Shown: positions 54,101-61,300 of the stretch, piece after piece
Layout of the letters: each line of letters opens with the position of its first letter
Position numbering within the stretch: position 1 is the first letter of the stretch
Assembly: GCF_039541955.1 (NCBI RefSeq)
Contig: NZ_BAABHF010000022.1
Coordinates: 124,001 to 188,000 of the forward strand
DNA length: 64,000 nt
DNA from: Actinoallomurus oryzae
GTDB lineage: Bacteria > Actinomycetota > Actinomycetes > Streptosporangiales > Streptosporangiaceae
Direction: 5' to 3'
Position numbers and translations under genes: made by a program
The notes under the pieces: model-generated
What the model was told of the DNA's origin: nothing
Seen by the model: only the letters and a program-made list of their open reading frames with translations
Databases searched by the model: none

Positions 54101-54208
54101 GACCGCGGGCCGGCCCTTCGCGCGGCCGGCACGGCCCTTCCTGGACGAGACGGCCGGGTTCTGCCGGCCTCGGTCCCGGCGGGTGGACGCCCTTCTCCAG
54201 CGGGTCAC
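51149..54208 (-). CDS. Large modular protein with C-terminal ADP-ribosyltransferase-like domain
   Basis: About 1019 residues from GTG 54208 (GGAGG 5 nt upstream). The N-terminal 450 residues repeat an alternating strand/helix module (PAVVVDEYDNLIML, VFTVVVGADGELW, GVETVRLALSG, GVLIVPGGSLFALGGG, and later TTVRLAPCG, AEVEVLTGLPLVIG). About 480-770 is a Pro/Gly/Ala linker with degenerate PSAYxPDGP repeats. The last 240 residues fit an R-S-E-class ADP-ribosyltransferase: YRGVVVRG with Arg867, GYVIWSSTG with Ser917-Thr919, and SDEVVFPPGAAFRVLDV with Glu937. The full ExE pair is not present. There is no signal peptide. The locus context suggests an effector or toxin-like role. Confidence 0.6.
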   Translation of the reverse strand: MTRWRRASTRRDRGRQNPAVSSRKGRAGRAKGRPAVVVDEYDNLIMLRSSADTSPRPEGMAELARFLSGGDDAQKVFTVVVGADGELWTRLGAVLDSLRDRGVETVRLALSGAGASRSGRPAIAQRIADAWGIKVIAPDAGVLIVPGGSLFALGGGAPDRGWRWFMPGAEPTPLGPRSPAPPWQPELARLPGRTAGGYIVEQVPAGILVRSAKAPATRAGDLCYAVPVDGEHPTVLVDASESRGEPDVTADDIAALLAALPDSTRTTVRLAPCGPRDLLSVAQDTAEILGAEVEVLTGLPLVIGTDAEPDVRPVLIGADAEPTWAPFVEAVACRPYDADGRVVEPRLVRWRSPMSGVRRTEPAPVPLSDRWQVCVTRAGLSVGPRGEQPAVAERPVSPEQLAVELNLRGAPADDALFADLSRLLSEIGTGVRDFVTLHRVLPSRQPEGEDFRLLRLAIDHGVSLAEPRSPEASPEPAMAAVRTVAVPRRPREPVVAPAPRPSEARTGFPASARAVASTSATAGPPARAANGGPPPSDAPATNAGPAFPASGGPSAYGPGGSAVPASGGPSAYEPDARVADGGPAFPAIGDPPAYGPDGPATDGDPADGPSAYEPDGPVADDGPAAPLDGGPAAPASGDPGPSAADEPAPRRDSADPAPGAAEGPGRAPAAPPRSGGAQPLRTGSGGTPPAPVTPSRDASGTAAGEAFRPPSSKPVSPAIPAEPTEPPASAAPPVATESAAAPPEPSPPAKTSAGTPARTSAPAPAARGTRPRPPVKQVRRSTEAERAEFRALAQPVWERHSASVNRAMTQMPALRGAQMDAARTDLVAVHIYLSGGQGELGRGDGDGMPAGYTACLGSGLCRLPSYRGVVVRGGLPEGGLERFMPGTVVREPGPVSALPLRAAAGLSAAAGGYVIWSSTGRRVRPLLGSASGAASDEVVFPPGAAFRVLDVRSAGPAPMVLLAEVVGGGPVDERPGGLDDADRAALERLDEALRRQAPPAGGASPATWPARCAEPLGEA

Positions 54209-54471
54209 GATCACCTCCGGTGACGGCTTCGGTCGCCGCGGGGAAGGTGGCCGATCACTGGTGCACCTCCTCCACGTGACCGCAGCGCGGCGGTCCGAGG
54301 TCGGCCCCTCGCCCCGTACGTAGGCGGCTTCGGCGAAAGGCAGCCCTCAGTTAAGGCATACGAACCCGGCAGTGTTCGGGTTCAAGACCGATCTACTCCG
54401 TTTTCGCCCGGATGTCACCGGCCTTGCCCGATTCTGCCCGGATCTTTTCTCATCCGCACCAGAGGTGTCAC

Positions 54472-55161
54472 TCAACCGTTCCCGGTTGCCCGAATCTCGC
54501 CGCGGACGGTGGACGGCCGGGGCCGCGCGACGTCGTCCACATCGTCGGCGACACGCTCCGGCACGCTCTCCAGCGCCTCGCGAAGCATCGTGGTGTCCAC
54601 CGTCATGCTCACCGGGGCCGAGGGGTTGAGGTGGATGACATGGCCGGCGGGGATCCGGTCGGCCAGGTCGCGCACGCTCATCCGCGCGTACGCCAGCCGG
54701 CCCGCGGCCCGCAGATAGCCGGGGGAGGTGAAGACGGGGACCACGGGGGTCGTGCCGTCCGGCGCGGTGGCCGGCAGCGGGTCGCCCTGCGGCGTGACGA
54801 AGACCGCCGCTTCCGGCAGGGCCGCCAGCGCCTCGGTCACGGCCTCGCCGGGGCCGTAGCCCGTGGCGGCCCGTTGCACCGCCGCGTCGACCTCATCGGC
54901 CGGCTCCGGCCAGCCGAGCGCCGACGGCGACGGCCGGTACTCCTCGTTGTCACGCCACTCGACGATCTCGCCCTCCACGCTCGACCGCCACTGCCCGACG
55001 ACCGCCCATGACGGCGGGGCGCCCTCTCCGGTCCACGCCGGGTCGACCACGCCCAGCCAGTGGTCGGGCGCCCGCCGGGCGGCCTCCCGAATGGAGTCCG
55101 GTACGGGAGGCATCGTTCCGGCCGCACCCTCGCTCGGCTCGCCTCCACCGTCGATCGGCAC
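54472..55161 (-). CDS. Type VII secretion system-associated protein (SseB-like)
   Basis: A 229-residue protein matching the actinomycete family annotated as T7SS-associated: IREAARRAPDHWLGVVDPAWTG, PPSWAVVGQWRSS-x-EGEIVEWRDN, YRPSPSALGWPEPADEVDAAVQRAATGYGP, VVPVFTSPGYL and GHVIHLNPSAPVSMTVDT. The second half has the SseB-like fold. The role in secretion is known only from gene neighbourhoods. ATG 55113 is a shorter start. The 310-bp stretch before the ART-protein start holds no gene. It follows the giant gene by 207 bp of AT-richer DNA with a small TTGTC-GAAAG-GACAA hairpin at 55204-55218. Confidence 0.72.
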   Translation of the reverse strand: MPIDGGGEPSEGAAGTMPPVPDSIREAARRAPDHWLGVVDPAWTGEGAPPSWAVVGQWRSSVEGEIVEWRDNEEYRPSPSALGWPEPADEVDAAVQRAATGYGPGEAVTEALAALPEAAVFVTPQGDPLPATAPDGTTPVVPVFTSPGYLRAAGRLAYARMSVRDLADRIPAGHVIHLNPSAPVSMTVDTTMLREALESVPERVADDVDDVARPRPSTVRGEIRATGNG

Positions 55162-55368
55162 GCGGGCATCGCCCCCATATTTGTTTCCGAACAGACACGT
55201 TTATTGTCGAAAGGACAACGCTCACCGCAGGCGAATATCGAGACGCTCAATGAGCCGATGACCTCGACATTCGCGGCAGATGATCAAGTTGAAGCTACCA
55301 ATGGGGCTATTAGCCGTCGAGCCCGCGCAGCCGAATTCTCTCGATCGTCATTGTCATTTCACATGCCG

Positions 55369-58300
55369 CTAACGAACGTTGTGGCGGCGGGGCCGGCCGA
55401 ACAGGCCGGGCAGCGACTCCTCCAGGCCTCCGATCAGCCGGTATCCGCCCGTGGGGTTCTTTTCGAGCGGGATCATCCCGTAGAGGCCGTAGGGCGCGCG
55501 TACCCGCAGGATGCCGTGGTGTCCGCTCATCACGAGGTCGAGGGTGAACCGGTAGTGGCGGTACCGGCGGGTGGCCTCCCTGTTCCTCTCGTCCGTGCCG
55601 CCCAGTTCACCGGACAGTTCCTCCGCGCGTTCGCGGGCGTACTCGAAACCGCCGATCCCCAGCGACCGGGCGGCACCCATCTCACCGCCGGCCTCAGGGC
55701 CCAAGGAGAGGTGGAACCCGCCAGAGTGCTCGGAGGTGTCCTTGTCCGCCTCCGACTCCTGGGTGTAGTTCCGGCCCTTGAAGTCGGTGCCTTCGAGCGG
55801 GCCGATGACCTCGGCCGCGACGATCTCCGCGCCGACGATCGTCTTCCGGCCGCCGACCGGCACCTCGTAGGTGTTCCGCAGCACGTCCTTGATGTCCGGC
55901 CGGATGATGTTCTGCGCGGTGTAGTGCAGGTAGCGCAGTCCCGCCCAGGTGGAGAAGTCCAGGCCGGGGACGTGCCAGGCGCGTGGGGCGTTGAGGTCCT
56001 TCGGGCGGCCGAACGGGGAGGAGGGCAGTCCAGCCCATCGCTCCACGGCGTCCGCGAACGGGACCCCCCACGGGTGGAGGTTCTCGATGAGCGTGGCGAC
56101 CGCCTCTGGGTCGTGTCCGTTCCAGAGCGGACGGCCGTCCCAGGCCGGATTCGCCCCCAGGACGGGTTCGAATCCTCCTGGAGGCGCGTCGAGGAGCGCG
56201 ATGTGGTCGGGGACCAGCAGGCGGACGCGGCCCGTCACGCCGCCCGGGCCGGGCTCGTGGACGTGGTGCCGCAGGAAGATCCCGTGGGCGTACCAGAGCC
56301 GGCCGGGCCATCGGGAGTGCGTGAGACGGCCGAGACCCACGAACGCGAGCCGTGTGCCGCGGACCGGGACGTTGAGGACCTCCGGCAGCTCACCGCTCAG
56401 ACCCAGCTCGATCCGGAACGCCAGCCGGTGCCGGTACTCCTGTGACCCCTCCCGCGTACCGGCGCGATAGATCTCCAGCGTCTTCTCGGTCTTCTCGGCG
56501 CCCCGCGCGGACGACCGGTGGAACCCACCGCTCGCCTCGATCCCTCCGTGGTCGCCCTCGTGCCCTTCCGTTCCGGCGCGGGTCCGCAGGTCGGCACCGG
56601 CCCCGTACCCGAATCCCGACGACTTCGTCGCGGTCGTCTTCTGCTGCCCCTCCCCCCGCAGTGTCAGCTTCACCTCGGGTCGTGGCAGTTGTTCGTCGGC
56701 GGCGGCGATCCGGGCGGTGACCCGGACGAACACGTACCGGACGGCGCCGAACGCCCGTGGCAGCGGGATCCAGCGGACCACTCCCGAACCGGTGAGCGCG
56801 GTGAACTGGTTGCGCAACGCGTCGGAGGAGTACGCCGCCTCCAGTTCCCGCGTCAGCAGGTTCGGGCGCTCCTGCGGCGGTGCCGGACGCAGCACCCCCT
56901 CGCCGCGCAGCCAGGCCTCGATGCGGGGCAGGACGCCTGCGGCGTCCATCGTCTCCGGATACGACATTCCCGGGAGCAGGCCGGGCGGCACGTGACGTGT
57001 CGGAGGCCGTGGAACCGGTGCCATCACCCCCGGCGCGGTCAGACCGAGGTCGAAGATCCGCCGCTCGGGGATGACGACGTCCAGCGCGTCGGTCGCACGC
57101 AGGTAGCGCGACCGCCAGCTGATCGACTTTCCCTTCCAGCGGACCAGGGTCACCTCGAAGACCGGGTCCATCCGGTAGGTGTGCGTCCGCCCGCCGTAGG
57201 TGGCGCGGGTGATGTCCACCGGGCCCTTCTCCCGGCCGTGCTCGCGCTTCCACTCCCAGCGCGCCTCGGCGTGCCCGGTGAGCTGGATCCGCCCACCCGG
57301 CCCGGTGTTGTTCTCGCTGCCCGGTGAGTGGTCGCTCCACCCGCCGTCCTCCGGGCTCAGCGAGTGGGGGTCCTCGGCCTCGCCGCCCAGCCGGAACTGC
57401 GGGCCGGCCGAGAACGTCGGCCCGGCCTCCCACTTGTGCTCGCTCTCGTCCTTGAACGCGGCGTTGCCCTGGGCGTACTGCTCGATCTCGACGCCGTCGC
57501 TCGCGTAGAGATAGCGGACCCGGTAGCCGCGCAGCCGGATCCGCAGCGCCTGTTTCCGGCCGTCCTTACCGCGCGGCAGGGCGACGTACCGCCCGGTGCG
57601 GCTCGTCAGGGACGCGAAGTGGGCCGCGAGCCCGCTCGGACGCGTCGCGTTCTTGATCGCCTCCGGCCACCCGCCGGAGTCCTCCAGCCAGGCGTCCGGG
57701 AGCCCGTTCGCTTCGGCGTACATGCGCGCGGCCAGCCGCCACAGCTCGGGCAGGACGAAGAACGCCGGGAACAGGCCCGAGACCCCGCGCGTGAAGGCGA
57801 CGCCCGTGCCGTGCGGCCACCGCCAGGACTCGGAGGTCTGCCGTGCCGCCGCGATCTGCTCCGGTGTGGGCGGTATCGCCAGACGGTGCTCCTGGGGCAG
57901 GACGACCCGGGCGGTGACGTCCCCACGCCGGTCGATCCACCAGACGTCGGCCTGCCCGCCGGGCGACCGGACCGACAGCTCGTAGATCACGTTGTACGGG
58001 TGCTCGTGCACCTGGCCGGTGGTCTCGGTGCGGCGGTAGGACTTGGCGCCCCCGGTGAGCTGGTGCTTGGGAGAGTAGGAGTACCCGCCGGCGACACCGG
58101 CGGCGCCGATCGCGATCCGCAGCCACGCGAACGCCGTGACCCGCGCCCCGAGCCCGGCCCCGAGCCGGATGCCCAGTTCGGTCGCGCGGTGCCCGTTCGC
58201 CGAGGCGGCCGCCAGCGCCCGGAGGTTGACGGTCAGGGAGTAGGGGTCACCGGCGCGGTCCAGCCGCTCCATCAGGTACGCACGGGCGGCCAGCCGGTAG

Positions 58301-61300
58301 TCCCGGCCGCCGACGTGGACGGTGCGTTCGATCCCGGCCATCGTGGTCGACAGGTCCGCCTCCAGGGCGGGCCTGCTGTACCAGGCGGCCAGTTGCAGGT
58401 CCGCCGCCGACCAGTCGGCCTTGACCCCCTTCGACAGAGTGTCGTGCCGCCGCAGCATGACCGCCCGCAGCTGCTCGTGCACGAGCTCCGCGCCGGGCAG
58501 CGTGGCTCCCGTGCCGAAACCGAGCCCCCGGCGCGAGGCGAGGGCGAGCGACTCTCCGTGGGCGGCGTCCACCGGCATCGCGCGGTCGAGGCGCGCCGGA
58601 CGACGGTACGCCTCCTCAGGCACCACCCCGCGCGGTTCGCGCAGCAACGCATACACCCGGACCTGCGCGGACGCGTCCTGCGCCGAGCCGGTCAACCGGC
58701 GTTCGAAGTCGGCCGCCTCGATCTTGGGCACCCCGACCTCCGACTCGACCACGGTCGAGACGTCCGGGATGTCGTGCGTGGTCGAACGGATCTCCACATT
58801 CACGCGCAGACCCGACCGGTAGCGGGCCTGTGTCATCTTCCGGTTGAGCACGGTGTGGCCGAGGGCCTGCTCGGCCATCCCGTGGCCCGCGGCGCGCGAG
58901 AAGCCGAGCGTGAGCCCCGGCCCGTGCACGAAACCCTTGCCGGCGTCGTCGTGGTGCTCGGGGGCGGTGAGCCCGGCGGCGTTGAAGCCGAAGCCCAGGG
59001 ACGTCCCGCTGTCCTTGCCGCGCCCCGGCTTGTCCGTCAGACCGCTGCCGGTGTCCTCCCGCACGGACACCTCGCTGTCGCCGAAGTACTGCAGGGTCTC
59101 GATGTCCGCCCTGATCTTGAAGTGTCCCTCGAAGGACTTCAGGCGCCCCGCCGACACCCGCACCTTCTTCGTCGGAACACCGGTGCCGAGCACCAGCCGG
59201 CTGCGGTTGCGCGCCGACTTCTCGGTCAGATGCTCCATGACCTCGCCCATCGCTTTCAGCACGGACTCGGCCGAAAGACCCGCGCCGAGGAGACTCCGTT
59301 GCAGCTCCGCCGCGACCGGGATCAAATCGACCGCGGTGAGTGACTCCGCGGACTGGGAGGGCCGCCGCCCCGTACGCCCCCCGCCGACGGTCCGCACCGT
59401 CGTCTCGGGCCGCGGCGCGCCCGGTGTGGTGAGCTCGTCCGGCAGGTCGAGGTCGAACCGCGCCGGGAGCACCACGTCGTTCGGGCGCTCCCGTCCGTCC
59501 ACGAACACCCGCACCGCCATGCCGCCGCGGAAGCGCGCGTACCCGCCCACGAAGAGCTTGCGTCCCGCGATGACCTGGACCTCCCACTCCTCCTCACGCT
59601 TGTCCGCCGAGCTCATGCCCAACGACGGCAACCCCGGGATGAGCGCCGAGGCCGTCCGCAGCCCGAGAGAGAAGAACGTCAGCAGTGTGCCGTCGAACCC
59701 GGCCGAGACCTCCCGCGCCTTCCTGCCCCCGGCCGCCAACGACGCGAACGACACGTCGTACTCCCGCACCCCACCCGACGGCTGCTGCGTTCCGACCCGT
59801 ACGTCCCGTGGTACCGGCCGGAGCCACACCAGACGACCGCCGGCCGTGAACAGGTGCCCCCGCTGGAAAAGCCGGTCCCACCCGGCCGCATCACCCGTCC
59901 GGAGCATCTCCCGCAGCCCACGCTGGATGCCGCTGCTCAGCTCCGGCCCGTCGCCGGGCAGCCGGGAGCCGCTCGCGACGTGGTGCGCCCAGAGCCGGAC
60001 GTCCTCCTCGGTCCACGGGTCCACACCGCGCACCGACGCTTCGCCGAGCGCGTCGAAGTCCAGGTACCACGGGCCCCGCCGTACGGCCCGCTCCGGCTCC
60101 CGGCCCTCGACCGGCTCCGGTTCGGGGGGATCCATGGCCTCCGGGTCGTGGGCGGTCGTCAGGACGCCGCCCTTTTCGTCCGCCCACCGCACGTGCTTCT
60201 TCGCCGTGACGGCGAGAGTCGCGGACCCGTTGCGGAGCTCCGGACCGGGCAGGACTGGTCGCTCGCCCCCGGCGGGCGGTGCCTCGCCGAGGACGACGCG
60301 CATGCCCAGACGCCGGGCGGCGGCGTCCAGGGCCGCGGTCATCGCCGCCCGGGCCTCCGAGGTCGCCGGCTCGGTCTCCATCGCCAGCCGGAACCGCTGC
60401 ACGCGGTCGAGGTCCAGCGACGCGACGGTGAGCCGGCCGTTCTGGAGGACCGCCTGCGCGCGCTGCCCGGCCGTCAGCCGGACACCGGCCCGCTCGAACT
60501 CCTCGACCCGCGCCTGCGCCGCCTCGTCGGCCAGCGGTACGGAGGCGGGCAGGTCCTCCTCCGTCAGGCCGGCGAAGAACCGGTCCACGGCGCTCTCCGC
60601 GGAGTCGTGCTCCGGCAGAAGTGAGGAGTTCGCGTTCAGGGCCCGCGCCAGCGCCTCGCCGAACGTCTCGTCCTCGCCCGGCAGGATTCGCAGAGCCGGC
60701 GGCTCGGCCGAGACTTCGTCCGGCTCCGAACCGGGCGGCGCGGAGGGCCGGCCGGTCTCGCCGCCGTCTCGGGCGCCGGTGGTCACGGCCGGCTTCGCCG
60801 ATCGCTCGCGGGCGAGGATCCGCGCGATCGCCAGGCCGCGCAGCCGCAGCGGCTGCCCGGCCAGGTTGGCGGGCAGGTCGTCGTGGATCCGTACCAGCGT
60901 CTCCGGGGTCAGGGAGACCGGTCGCGTTCCGGGGGTGAGCCGGCGAAGCTCCTTCTTCGCCTCGTGCATGAGCATCCGGTAGTCGAACGAGGACGGGTCC
61001 AGGCTCCGTTCGGCGGTGTCACCGCCGGCCGGCTCCGGCTCGGTGTGTCCCCCGGCGGCGTCGTAACGGCTGGTGGTGCCGTCGGAGCCGTGGACGCGTA
61101 CGCCGGTGGCCCGGCCGGAGCCGTCCGGGAGGAGGTTGATGTCGCCGGGCGTGGGGGCGACCGCGCCGGTCCCCTCGACGATGGTCAGCTCGAAGTCCCG
61201 CGCCACGTCCCGCAGCTCCGCCGACTCCAGCGCCGGCGTCTCATCGGTGCAGCGCAGGAGCAGCAGGGTGGTGAAGCCCTGCCGGACGATCTCCTGGGCC

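Noticed and set aside
52175..54223. 682-residue plus-strand open frame over the ART-like gene
   Set aside because: Arg/Gly-rich shadow without domain; the minus strand carries the conserved C-terminal motifs.
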